NCBI GenBank assembly: GCA_937880175.1
Contig: CALFLO010000076.1
Location: 46,765 to 110,764 of the forward strand
Source of the DNA: an uncultured Gluconobacter sp.
Lineage (GTDB): Bacteria > Pseudomonadota > Alphaproteobacteria > Acetobacterales > Acetobacteraceae
Reading direction: 5' to 3'
DNA length: 64,000 nt
Under the pieces are notes generated by a model. It saw nothing but the letters and a program-made list of their open reading frames with translations. It ran no database searches and was not told where the DNA came from. The position numbers were made by a program, and so were the translations under genes. Below, piece by piece: positions 1 through 8,604 of this stretch; within the stretch, counting starts at the first letter, position 1, and every line of letters starts with the position of its first letter.

Positions 1-175
1 AGTCGCATGACGAAAATGCCGGAACATTGCGTTCCCGGACGAATTAGGCATGATTATTTCCTTTCCCGAATGGGAACTGCCTGATTGCAAGATTCAGATT
101 AAATAAATGCTCCGGATGAGCATTATAAAATGCACAAATACCGGTTCATATATATTATCTATTTTAGATATTACT

Positions 176-1735
176 TCACAGGGTAATTCCAGTTTCAAAA
201 TCCAGTATTATTGGATTTTTGTATTTATTTGTTCCGCCCGTACTCCAGATATACTGCGCACCCGGACGGATCAGCAGCCAGGGTGTCGGGCGCCAACCGT
301 AATTGAGTTCAATCGCGTGTTCACCGGATGGCTTGTAAATCCCCGTCGCCCCGGTACCCTGCAATTCATGGACCCAGTTCGTCAGCTTCGGACTGACCCA
401 CAGCATTTTCATGCCAAGGCTGACCGTATCGTTTGGCCGGCTGCGAAACGTCCCTTTGCGTGTCAGACCCCAGTCAACGAAATAGGGCGCAACGGAGGTT
501 CGTGGATCGCCCCAAGTGAACGATGCGAAAAACGACGTTCCACGGTTCGGATCATTTTCGTCACGCTCCAGCATCCTGTCGAACTGGAACCAGCCGCCAA
601 AACGTCCACGCACCTTGGAAACCGGAGCCGACACCAGATACTGGGCCGGGATCTCGAAAGTCCCAAGCTGGGAATAGACATTCTTCACTTCTGAAGAATC
701 CCAGTATCCGCCAATTTTCACGTTCGTCTGAAGCGGGCCACTGTAATCGTCTTTTCCACCCTGATGCCAGACGAGCTGGAACGGAAGAAACGTGCCTGTC
801 GCGCCATGCAGGTTCATTTTCCAGCCGTTATGCGTATTGCCGATCGTAGGATCGACGGAATACGCCCCGAACTGGATAGAGTAATGGTCATTCCCTGCCG
901 GATAGAACTTGACCCATGCGCCGGGATGAGCCGTCGGGTAATAACTGTATCCGGAGTTGAAAGCGATTGACTGCGGCATGCCACAGATCGCATTGCTCTC
1001 GAACTGGCAATAGTTGTTCATGCCCCAGTACATGGACCATGATTCGAAATCCGTTTCGGCATTCATTTCGCCGACATCAGTGGTTACATATTTGTTCCAG
1101 GGCATTTCCCAAGACAGCAGCGACAGCCGCACGGTCGGAGATCCATAGATTTCCTGTGGACTATCCAGCGCTGGTAGTTTCGCTCCAAGACCAAGACCTG
1201 CGCGGGACGTCACCGTAAGGTGAAACAGACCGATCGAAAGCCCTGTCAGCTTCTTGAGATCGAAATCCACATTGACGCCGACTTCATGGGCATAGCGAAC
1301 ATTCTGCGACGCCCCGCCCATCGGGTTTCCGGCACTGTCCTGAAAATAATGGCCAGCAATATTGATGCCTTTTCTCGTCAGCCATGTCCTCCACCCGGCC
1401 CAGTCTCCCGTCATCGTGCTCTGGGTGAGCCAGTCGTGAAAGCTGTCAGGAAAAAAGCTGTTCTCTGTTGTATCCGAGGTGCCGGGCACACGCGCGACGC
1501 CACCTGCGCCCGGAACAGGCTGCACAAGTAACGGACGCGGAGTTACCGTTCTGGTAGGCGCATTTTTTGAAGACGGAGAAAATGATTTTACGCGCTCGTG
1601 AACATTTACCGGCTGTACGGCAGATGTTTTGGAGAGATCCTGCGCTTCCAGACCACAGGGGATCCACAGAAGTATTAAGGTACTTACATAAATGACCCCT
1701 TTTTTACGACCGGGATCGTGAGAGTAGTTCAGCAT
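176..1735 (-). CDS. oprB: OprB-like carbohydrate-selective porin
   Basis: This 519-residue protein is predicted to be an outer-membrane beta-barrel that lets sugars and polyols into the periplasm. The N-terminus carries a hydrophobic export segment (about residues 13-31, ending CGLEAQ), then a proline/threonine-rich linker. The motif GDWAGWRTWLTRKGI (about residue 110) is the OprB-family signature, followed by many alternating aromatic beta-strand segments; the chain ends in a barrel-like strand (LDFETGITL). It lies downstream of and on the same strand as the glucose dehydrogenase gene, which suggests supply of substrate to periplasmic oxidation. The substrate is not readable from sequence. 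Confidence 0.88.
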   Translation of the reverse strand: MLNYSHDPGRKKGVIYVSTLILLWIPCGLEAQDLSKTSAVQPVNVHERVKSFSPSSKNAPTRTVTPRPLLVQPVPGAGGVARVPGTSDTTENSFFPDSFHDWLTQSTMTGDWAGWRTWLTRKGINIAGHYFQDSAGNPMGGASQNVRYAHEVGVNVDFDLKKLTGLSIGLFHLTVTSRAGLGLGAKLPALDSPQEIYGSPTVRLSLLSWEMPWNKYVTTDVGEMNAETDFESWSMYWGMNNYCQFESNAICGMPQSIAFNSGYSYYPTAHPGAWVKFYPAGNDHYSIQFGAYSVDPTIGNTHNGWKMNLHGATGTFLPFQLVWHQGGKDDYSGPLQTNVKIGGYWDSSEVKNVYSQLGTFEIPAQYLVSAPVSKVRGRFGGWFQFDRMLERDENDPNRGTSFFASFTWGDPRTSVAPYFVDWGLTRKGTFRSRPNDTVSLGMKMLWVSPKLTNWVHELQGTGATGIYKPSGEHAIELNYGWRPTPWLLIRPGAQYIWSTGGTNKYKNPIILDFETGITL

Positions 1736-1843
1736 ATATTCAAAGGCTCCCTGCGGCCTCCCCTTCTTCAGAAAAGAAGTCGCAGATCCTAGAAATCAAA
1801 AAACCGAACCAAAAAAAATAGGCTGCGCGATGACAAAAACTGG

Positions 1844-1872
1844 ACAGAAATCCATTAGGAATGGACTTCTGT
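1844..1872 (-). terminator. Hairpin with T-rich tail, probable terminator
   Basis: ACAGAAATCCATT pairs with AATGGACTTCTGT across a 3-base loop (12 of 13 pairs). On the minus strand it is followed closely by GTTTTTG. This fits a rho-independent terminator for transcripts leaving the glucose dehydrogenase gene. Confidence 0.5.
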
Positions 1873-2027
1873 TCAAGTGGAAAACTAATCTCTTGTTTTA
1901 CAGGGAGTTATTTACCAGCCCGGCCACCTTCAGATCTGGGGCTCATCCCCCCTCACTTGTCCGTGTAGGGGGAGAGGTCAAATACCTGTTTTCAGAAGAC
2001 TGGCTGGCGGGCACAGGCAGGCTGGGC

Positions 2028-2066
2028 GGAAGCACAGACTCCCCATATTGGTAAGTCTGTGCTTCC
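2028..2066 (-). terminator. Long perfect stem-loop just after the dehydrogenase stop codon
   Basis: GGAAGCACAGACT and AGTCTGTGCTTCC form a perfect 13-bp stem with a 13-base loop, 7 bases past the stop codon of the dehydrogenase gene. There is no T-run after it, so it may stabilise the mRNA 3' end or act in rho-dependent termination rather than as a classic intrinsic terminator. Confidence 0.55.
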
Positions 2067-2072
2067 GGTGCT

Positions 2073-4493
2073 TCAGTTGGGCTGAGAGGCCTGCCCGTCA
2101 TCCAGGGCATAGGCGAGGATATAGTCGCCCGTTCGTGTTCCCATGCCGGCATGTCCGCCAGCAGCAATTACGACATACTGCTTGCCATTGATCATGTAAG
2201 ACATTGGATTGGCCTGACCTCCGGCTGGAAGGCGCGCGCGCCAGACGATCTTGCCGGTGCTTTCATCAACAGCGCGCAGATAGTCGTCCGCCGTTGCGCC
2301 CAGAAAGACGAGGCCGCCCCCGGTCACCATTGTGCCGCCAATATTGAACATGCCGGTCGGCAAGGGCAGATTGGTGTGCGTCCCGAACGGGCCAGTGTCC
2401 CGCGTCGTACCGATCGGGTGCTGCCATACGATTTTTCGGCTGACGAGATCAATGGCAGTCAGCGTACCCCATGGCGGCGCATCACACGGGACCATGAGCG
2501 GGTTCAGCCAGGGATGAACGTAGCCAACATACGGCGTGCCGTATTGCGGGCCGTAAACGCCACCCTTCACATGCGGTTCGTTGCCGCTGCCATCCCAAGG
2601 CGGAACAAAGCCAGCTTTTTCAACGGCACCACGTGGCGCCATACGGAGCATGAAGGGAATGTAGTTGGCCGTGGAAATGACCAGCTTGTTCACTGGATCG
2701 ACAGACGCGCCGTTCCAGTCCACGACACCGTCAAATGCCGGGTAAACAATGGTTTCCTTCAACTGTGGCGGTGTGAACTGTCCCTGATAGGCTGCCTTGC
2801 GGAACTGGATGCGGCACATCATCTGGTCGATCGGGGTTGCGCCCCACAGATGTTTCTCCGTCAGATCCTTCGGTGAAACGGACGGCAGACCAACCGAGTA
2901 AGGCTGCGTCGGTGTCGTCCAGTCTCCCGGAACGGCACCCTGCGGTGTTTTCTTTTCCGCCACCTCAGCCACGGGCTTGCCCGTCTCGCGGTTGAGCATG
3001 AAGAACTCGCCGCGCTTGGTCGTCTGAACCAGAGCTGGAATTGTTGAACCATCCGGTCCGGGCAGATCAATCAGAGACGGACCCACCGGAACATCCATAT
3101 CCCACACGTCATGATGGACGGTCTGGAAATGCCAGCGCAGTTCGCCCGTCTTTGCGTCCAGCGCAATGATCGAACTGCTGAACTTGTCGTCAAATGGACG
3201 ACGATGCCCACCAAAATAATCGGGCGGCGCATTACCAGTTGGTAGGTAGACGAGACCTAGCTTGGGATCGGCTGTATAGACTCCCCACGCATTGGGTGTA
3301 TCGCGGGTCAGTTCGTCGTTAGGGCCAGGGGTCCAGGTCTGCGGGTTGTGACCCACATCCCACGCCCAGACGATCTTGCCTGTGACGGGATCAAACGCCC
3401 GGACAGCGCCGGAAGGCTCGAACGTCGCCTGATTGTCGAAAATCCAGCCGCCGGTAATGACGCGGTCACTGATGATCATGGGCGGTGACGTGACGAAGTG
3501 GAAACCGTCAGGAACATGCCCCAGATACTGCGTCAGTGAGATGAATCCGTGTTCTCCGAAATCCTCGCAGGGTTTCCCCGTCCTGGCATTCAGAGCCATC
3601 ATGCGCGCATCAAGAACCGGTGCGATGATACGCTCCGGGCACTCTGCGCTCGCCCCTTCAGGCGCCTTGTAATAGGCGACGCCACGGCAGGCGAGATAGA
3701 CGTCCGGCCCGGTATTGGCCTTGGGGTCATATTTCCATTTGATCTTGCCGGTCGCCGCGTCGATGGCCTCAACCCAGCTGTGGCCGGTGCAGACATAGAG
3801 GGTATCGTCGACCTTGATGGGGGTGTTTTCGAAGTTGAACTCATGTCCCCCATCGGTGCCGCCCTGGTCTTCGCCCGCCCGCATGGTGTCACCCGTATGC
3901 ATGCTCCACGCCAGTTTCAGGTTTTTTACGTTCCCGGCATTGATCTGCTTGAGCGGAGAGAAGCGGTCCTGACCTTGCGTGCGGCCGTAATACTGCCAGT
4001 CCTGATCTGGAACTGACGTATCAGATGCGCCCTCGGAACTGGACGCCAGTTGTGCAGCACCAGAAATACCGTTTGGCTGTAATGCTGCAATAACCAGAGT
4101 GAGGAACGTGACTGCTGTAGCGCCACCCACAGTGAAGGTCGCGGCACGGGAGACGGGGAAAAGCCTGCCCCGAAACCAGGGCAGAAGGACGAGAAGTCCC
4201 AGCACAATGAAGGCGACAAGGCGCGGTTCAAGTTCCCAGAATGTCAGACGGACTTCTGCCAGTGACCAGACCAGCGTTCCGAAAATCGTGACTGCCACAA
4301 CCCAGAGCGCAAGACTGCGACGGGTCCAGGCCAGAAGGGCGCTGGCCGCCAGAGCAAGGCCAGCAATCAGGTAATAAGATGTTCCACCAAGAGAAATAAG
4401 TTCTATTCCCCCGATGATGAGCGTCAGGCTCACGATAAGGATCAAGCCACTGATGGCCCATGGTCTCGATCCTGTCTGAGTGTCGGTAGACAT
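2073..4493 (-). CDS. gcd: Membrane-bound PQQ-dependent glucose dehydrogenase
   Basis: This 806-residue protein has the size and plan of bacterial mGDH. About five hydrophobic helices span residues 13-145 (membrane anchor and ubiquinone site). A long periplasmic quinoprotein propeller follows with W-motif-like repeats such as ATGKIKWKYDP, ATGKPCEDFG, KTGELRWHFQ, REFFMLN-like and STGKIVWRA. DQDWQYYGRTQGQDRFSPL starts the catalytic domain, and GGHEFNFENTPIKVDD matches the segment holding the quinone-proximal histidine in the family. The reaction is glucose to glucono-delta-lactone with electrons to ubiquinone, on the periplasmic side. Close paralogues (quinate or polyol dehydrogenases) are the main alternative; the GDH-type N-terminus favours glucose. 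Confidence 0.9.
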   Translation of the reverse strand: MSTDTQTGSRPWAISGLILIVSLTLIIGGIELISLGGTSYYLIAGLALAASALLAWTRRSLALWVVAVTIFGTLVWSLAEVRLTFWELEPRLVAFIVLGLLVLLPWFRGRLFPVSRAATFTVGGATAVTFLTLVIAALQPNGISGAAQLASSSEGASDTSVPDQDWQYYGRTQGQDRFSPLKQINAGNVKNLKLAWSMHTGDTMRAGEDQGGTDGGHEFNFENTPIKVDDTLYVCTGHSWVEAIDAATGKIKWKYDPKANTGPDVYLACRGVAYYKAPEGASAECPERIIAPVLDARMMALNARTGKPCEDFGEHGFISLTQYLGHVPDGFHFVTSPPMIISDRVITGGWIFDNQATFEPSGAVRAFDPVTGKIVWAWDVGHNPQTWTPGPNDELTRDTPNAWGVYTADPKLGLVYLPTGNAPPDYFGGHRRPFDDKFSSSIIALDAKTGELRWHFQTVHHDVWDMDVPVGPSLIDLPGPDGSTIPALVQTTKRGEFFMLNRETGKPVAEVAEKKTPQGAVPGDWTTPTQPYSVGLPSVSPKDLTEKHLWGATPIDQMMCRIQFRKAAYQGQFTPPQLKETIVYPAFDGVVDWNGASVDPVNKLVISTANYIPFMLRMAPRGAVEKAGFVPPWDGSGNEPHVKGGVYGPQYGTPYVGYVHPWLNPLMVPCDAPPWGTLTAIDLVSRKIVWQHPIGTTRDTGPFGTHTNLPLPTGMFNIGGTMVTGGGLVFLGATADDYLRAVDESTGKIVWRARLPAGGQANPMSYMINGKQYVVIAAGGHAGMGTRTGDYILAYALDDGQASQPN

Positions 4494-5077
4494 TTTACCT
4501 CCAATGTGAACGTTGGAATTTCATGGTTTTAGAAAATAAAACCGTCAGTATTTATTTCAGGGATTACTCCGTGATTTCTTTCCCAATGCCGCGCTGTATA
4601 TTTTTGAAAAAAATCTGCCGATAAAATTGAAATAACATACGAAAAAAGCGTTCATATAAATACCTAAATTACCCCTACCTCCTCCCAAAAGAATATGGAT
4701 AAGATTTAATTTCATTAAAAATAAATAGATATTGACGTTTTCATATTATGTATATTTTTGTATTGATGTATTTTCAAAATACGCTCCGCGTTTATTGGTT
4801 ATGACTTCCATTAAAGGCGCATAGAAAATAAATACCATCAATCGATTGTGAATATCAGCTTTGTGATGCCAGTAGAGAAACACGGACGGGTCTCTATTGG
4901 GTGTGGAATCTGCTCTTCAGGATTGTTGATCAATGCTCGAAGGTGTGTTCCGTTAGTCGTGATATGGACTGGCCAAAGCGGATGGCAGGGACAGTCCAAC
5001 GACAGAGAATGCGTCCGGGCAGTCGTTATCCTTGTGAGGAAAACACTGATGACGTTCTGAAATTATGGGATTTTTTC
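4494..5077. other. AT-rich intergenic region
   Basis: About 580 bases without a supported gene. The left 300 bases are markedly AT-rich (runs of A/T around 4,640-4,780) compared with the GC-rich neighbours and probably hold the promoter of the dehydrogenase gene. The right part could extend the MFS transporter N-terminus (open in frame to 4,901), but the added residues do not look like the family. Confidence 0.5.
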
Positions 5078-6592
5078 GTGCAATCCGTCTCCGCTGACAT
5101 TCCCACCGGCTACCCCCCTTCAACGCGCATCCGTGTTTTTGCCGGTCTCATTCTGACCATGATCATGGCAGCACTCGACCAGAGCATTGTCTCTACGGCT
5201 CTTCCGACGGTCGTAAGTGATCTCGGTGGTCTGGCGCATATGTCATGGGTGGTGACGGCTTTCATGCTGACATCCACGATTGCTACCCCTCTTTATGGCA
5301 AGCTGTCTGACATGTTCGGCAGACGCCCGCTGCTCGGGTTCAGCATCGGTGCTTTCCTGCTGGCCTCGCTTCTGTGCGGGGTTGCGCAGAGCATGTGGCA
5401 GCTGATCCTGTTCCGTGGCTTTCAGGGGATTGGGGCCGGAGGGCTGATGACGCTGTCGCAGACCGTGATCGGCGACATGGTTTCACCACAGCAGCGCGGC
5501 AGATATCAGGGACTGTTTACGGGGGCTTTCGCCGTCAGCAGTGTGACCGGTCCCTTTCTCGGCGGCGTACTCACCAGCGCCCTGTCATGGCGTTGGGTTT
5601 TTCTCGTCAATCTGCCTGTAGGCCTTCTGGCATTCACGCTGATCATGTTGAGCCTGCCTTCCTGCGGGGCCGAAAAACGGCCTCGTATCGACTATCTTGG
5701 GGCCGGGCTGCTGGGTCTTGCGACAGCGGGTTTCCTGCTTCTGTTCAATTCGCTCGGAACCGCCCTGTCCTGGACCTCTCCCCTCACCCTGCTCCTTCTG
5801 GCCGCCAGCACGGGCATCTTCCTGCTGTTTCTCTGGCAGGAACGACGCGCGCCCGAGCCACTCGTCAGCCTTGGGCTTCTGCGGATCGCAGATTTTTCCG
5901 TTTGCGTGGCGGCAACAGGGATCATGTCCTTTGCCATGATGGGCTCGATGATCTTTCTGCCACTTTATTATCAGCTCGTGTTGGGGGAGACCCCTGCAGC
6001 ATCCGGACTGATGATGCTGCCTCAGGTTGGCACCATGATGATCAGTTCGATTCTGGGAGGGTATGTCTCTTCCAGAACGCAGCGCTATGAACTCCTGCTG
6101 CTCATCGGTGTCGGGGTCGAATTTCTGGCTCTGGCCCTGATTGCACTGTGTGCCCGGCACGGCACACCACCGCTGTCATTCCTCCTGAGCCTTGGGTGTC
6201 TGGGCGTTGGAATGGGCATCGGAATGCCCAACGCAACCGTCATCATCCAGAACTCCGTTCCGGGCAACATGCTGGGGATCGCCACAGCCATGATGGCCTT
6301 TATCCGCTCTCTGGGGGGCTCGCTTGGTGTGGCGCTTTCAGGCGGCGTAATGGCGCTGATGCTGCGAAACAGCCTTAATGCCATGCCGGAGAAAATCGAC
6401 GTTTCCACATTTCTGGAAAACGGCATGGCGGCAATCCGCACACTCTCTCCCGCCATGCATGACCAGGTCAGGGCAGCGTACAAAACCTCAATCAGCGCCA
6501 GCCTGACAGTCGCGAGCAGCTTTATGTTTCTCGCATTCCTGCTGATCGTAGGACTGATGGCACGCAAGAGAATGGCAGCCGCCAGAGGCTGA
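5078..6592 (+). CDS. DHA2-type (14-helix) MFS drug exporter
   Basis: Proton-driven multidrug exporter of the inner membrane. Visible family marks are DQSIVSTALPTVVSDLGG in helix 1 (DHA2 motif), GKLSDMFGRRPLL between helices 2 and 3 (MFS motif A), and GPFLGGVL in helix 5 (motif C, antiporters). About 14 hydrophobic segments run through the 504 residues. I chose the GTG at 5,078 because it leaves about 20 residues before helix 1, as in relatives; the frame is open upstream to an ATG at 4,901, so the start is uncertain. It is co-oriented with the downstream TetR/RND operon, suggesting a shared drug-response locus. Confidence 0.85.
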   Translation: MQSVSADIPTGYPPSTRIRVFAGLILTMIMAALDQSIVSTALPTVVSDLGGLAHMSWVVTAFMLTSTIATPLYGKLSDMFGRRPLLGFSIGAFLLASLLCGVAQSMWQLILFRGFQGIGAGGLMTLSQTVIGDMVSPQQRGRYQGLFTGAFAVSSVTGPFLGGVLTSALSWRWVFLVNLPVGLLAFTLIMLSLPSCGAEKRPRIDYLGAGLLGLATAGFLLLFNSLGTALSWTSPLTLLLLAASTGIFLLFLWQERRAPEPLVSLGLLRIADFSVCVAATGIMSFAMMGSMIFLPLYYQLVLGETPAASGLMMLPQVGTMMISSILGGYVSSRTQRYELLLLIGVGVEFLALALIALCARHGTPPLSFLLSLGCLGVGMGIGMPNATVIIQNSVPGNMLGIATAMMAFIRSLGGSLGVALSGGVMALMLRNSLNAMPEKIDVSTFLENGMAAIRTLSPAMHDQVRAAYKTSISASLTVASSFMFLAFLLIVGLMARKRMAAARG

Positions 6593-6768
6593 AACAGCTA
6601 AGGGAACTGCCCAACAGTGTGGGTCCTGCCCCATGACAAAGAAGGCAGATGGCAGGCGTTTTGGTGTGTCATCTTAATGCAAAAGAAACCCCTATCCGAA
6701 ATAATACGTCAGCCCACCAAACCGGGCTGAAACAAAAATACCATACAACGTCAGGGATCCTGTTCTTG

Positions 6769-6786
6769 CGAGACTGAACCGTCTCG
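6769..6786. promoter_or_regulatory. Inverted repeat upstream of tetR-family gene
   Basis: CGAGAC-6-GTCTCG lies 56 bases before the TetR-family start. With the perfect palindrome at 6,807-6,820 it is a candidate operator for autoregulation; no binding site consensus is known to me for this regulator. Confidence 0.3.
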
Positions 6787-6806
6787 TCTACTAAAAGCGT
6801 ACCATT

Positions 6807-6820
6807 CTGACAGCTGTCAG
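6807..6820. promoter_or_regulatory. Perfect 14-bp palindrome, candidate TetR operator
   Basis: CTGACAGCTGTCAG is a perfect palindrome 21 bases upstream of the regulator start codon. TetR-family repressors usually bind such palindromes next to their own promoter, and this one sits where a transcript start would be expected. Confidence 0.45.
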
Positions 6821-6841
6821 GCACCCGCAAGGAGACAGGAT

Positions 6842-7513
6842 ATGGCGACGAAACGTTATGGAGGACGGCCTGATGCCAGAATGTCAGAAGAGCTCGATGC
6901 CCTGATCCTGCAGACGGCCGTGCATCTGTTTGGCGAACAGGGATATGCCGCGACCTCCATGGAGCAGATCGCCGCGATCGCCCAGGTTGGCAAACAGACC
7001 ATCTACCGGCGCCACGCCTCCAAGGAAATACTATTCAAGACCGTCATTACCGAGCTCGGACAGAACCTTCTCGGCGCAGCGGCTCCCCCGGAAGACATGG
7101 TCTCAACGGATCCCCTTCTCGCGCTCAGGCAGACAATGCGCATGCTGATTGATCTTGTGTTACAGCCGGAAACCGTTGCTTTGAGCCGGACATTCATCGC
7201 CGAGGGATGGCGTTTTCCTGACCTTGTGGAACATGCAGGTGCTCATATTTTCGAGCCCCTGGAAAATCTCACATTCAAGCTTCTGGGCGAGGTCGAAAAA
7301 GCGGGTCTTCTCAACAGCGCCTGCGGTCGCGAGGAGACAAGCAGGATGCTTTCCGCGCTCCTGCTGAGCTGGCCCCATCAGCAAAGACTCTTCGGGCGGC
7401 AGGTTCTCACAACCGCTGAAGAACGGGATCAGTATCTCGACCAGACGTGGAACGCCGTCATGAGCGGGATCCTGACCAGTCCCCAATCCCGCGCAGCGGG
7501 TATATCCCGATGA
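6842..7513 (+). CDS. TetR/AcrR-family transcriptional regulator
   Basis: This 223-residue protein has a TetR N-terminal DNA-binding domain: AVHLFGEQGYAATSMEQIAAI followed by the recognition helix VGKQTIYRRHASKEILF (about residues 25-68). The rest is a helical ligand-binding domain resembling the AcrR C-terminal type. AAGGAG precedes the ATG. Its stop overlaps the start of the RND adaptor gene by 4 bases (ATGA), so it is the first gene of the efflux operon and most likely represses it. Palindromes upstream are candidate operators. Confidence 0.9.
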   Translation: MATKRYGGRPDARMSEELDALILQTAVHLFGEQGYAATSMEQIAAIAQVGKQTIYRRHASKEILFKTVITELGQNLLGAAAPPEDMVSTDPLLALRQTMRMLIDLVLQPETVALSRTFIAEGWRFPDLVEHAGAHIFEPLENLTFKLLGEVEKAGLLNSACGREETSRMLSALLLSWPHQQRLFGRQVLTTAEERDQYLDQTWNAVMSGILTSPQSRAAGISR

Positions 7514-8604
7514 GGTTTCATGCAGCCAGACTGCCCCTGATGCTGGGCAGCAGCTTTCTGGTCTTTCTGACGGGCTGTCACAGGAAGACCCCGTCTGTAG
7601 ATATCCGCCCCGTCCGCTCCATCGTCGTTCAGCCCACTGACAGCGCACCCGGGGAGCCTCTGACAGGTCAGGTCTCCCCTCACCGCACCGTCGCCCTGTC
7701 GTTCCGCCTGCCGGGGAAGATCATCGAACGAAATGTCAGCGTCGGCAGTATCGTTCATGCAGGACAGGTTGTGGCCCGGCTGGATGATATGGGAGCGACC
7801 CAGACCCTTCAGGCCGCAACGGCAGACGTCGCCGTAGCAAAAGCCAATCTTGTCCAGATGGAAGCCCTTCGAAAGCGCGCCGCAGCCCTTCTTCCTGTGC
7901 AGGCGATCTCACACAATGATTATGATGATGTGATCCGCCGCTATCACACAGCCCAGAGCACGGTCCAGTCCACTCAGGCCCGCATGGGGATCGCGCAGGA
8001 CAGTGTGAACCATACGCGCCTGACGGTCGATTCCGACGGGATCATCACAGAGCGTCTGGCGGAAGTCGGCGAAGTCATCGCCGCCGGCGAACCGGTTCTG
8101 CGCATGGCCCAGAGCGGCGAACGCGACATCCAGTTCGATATTCCCGCTTCCCTGACGCGCGCCACCGGACTTATGGGAAAAACATTCCCCGTCTGCCTCG
8201 ATGCCGAGCCTGCGATCTGCACGACGGCAAGACTTTATGAACTCGCACCTGATGCCGACCCGCTAACGCGGACTTACCGCGCCAACGCGATTCTACAGTC
8301 CCCCCCGGGGGATATGACTTTGGGATCGGTCGTAATCGGTCGCATGACACTGACGGATCGCCGGGAGATCAGACTACCTCCCTCGGCTCTGACGGCACAG
8401 GACGGCAAACCTGCCGTCTGGGTTCTGGATGCAGGCACTTCGACTGTCACCCTGAGGCAGATAGAAATTGCCCGCTACACCGCCAGTGACGTTCTCGTCT
8501 CATCCGGTCTGAATGTCGGAGAGCGCGTTGTCACGGCGGGTGTACAGGCACTCTATCCGGGCCAGAAGGTCACGCTACTGAATGATGCCGATGTCCGGCC
8601 CTGA
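7510..8604 (+). CDS. RND efflux periplasmic adaptor lipoprotein (membrane fusion protein)
   Basis: This 364-residue HlyD/AcrA-type adaptor starts with a lipoprotein signal ending in the lipobox LTGC (Cys at about residue 22). It then shows the barrel-sandwich motif SFRLPGKIIERNVSVGSIVH with VVARLD, a coiled-coil hairpin (about residues 90-160), and a beta-barrel with GVVGERVV-like strands near the end. It bridges the RND pump and the outer-membrane factor. It overlaps the TetR stop by 4 bases and the pump start by 23 bases, which indicates translational coupling. Confidence 0.88.
   Translation: MRFHAARLPLMLGSSFLVFLTGCHRKTPSVDIRPVRSIVVQPTDSAPGEPLTGQVSPHRTVALSFRLPGKIIERNVSVGSIVHAGQVVARLDDMGATQTLQAATADVAVAKANLVQMEALRKRAAALLPVQAISHNDYDDVIRRYHTAQSTVQSTQARMGIAQDSVNHTRLTVDSDGIITERLAEVGEVIAAGEPVLRMAQSGERDIQFDIPASLTRATGLMGKTFPVCLDAEPAICTTARLYELAPDADPLTRTYRANAILQSPPGDMTLGSVVIGRMTLTDRREIRLPPSALTAQDGKPAVWVLDAGTSTVTLRQIEIARYTASDVLVSSGLNVGERVVTAGVQALYPGQKVTLLNDADVRP

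Larger units (their letters stand above)
1736..2072. other. Intergenic region between porin and glucose dehydrogenase genes
   Basis: I see no credible gene in these 337 bases. The region holds two strong inverted repeats (listed separately) and A-rich tracts close to the porin start. The porin is therefore probably transcribed from its own promoter here rather than only by read-through from the dehydrogenase gene. No clean -35/-10 pair could be assigned. Confidence 0.5.

Noticed and set aside
107..694. Plus-strand open frame of 195 codons at the left edge
   Set aside because: Antisense to the porin gene; no recognisable features.
4901..5077. N-terminal extension of the MFS exporter from the ATG at 4,901
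   Set aside because: The 59 extra residues are cysteine/arginine-rich and unlike the family; a start near 5,078 gives the normal N-terminus. It cannot be fully excluded.
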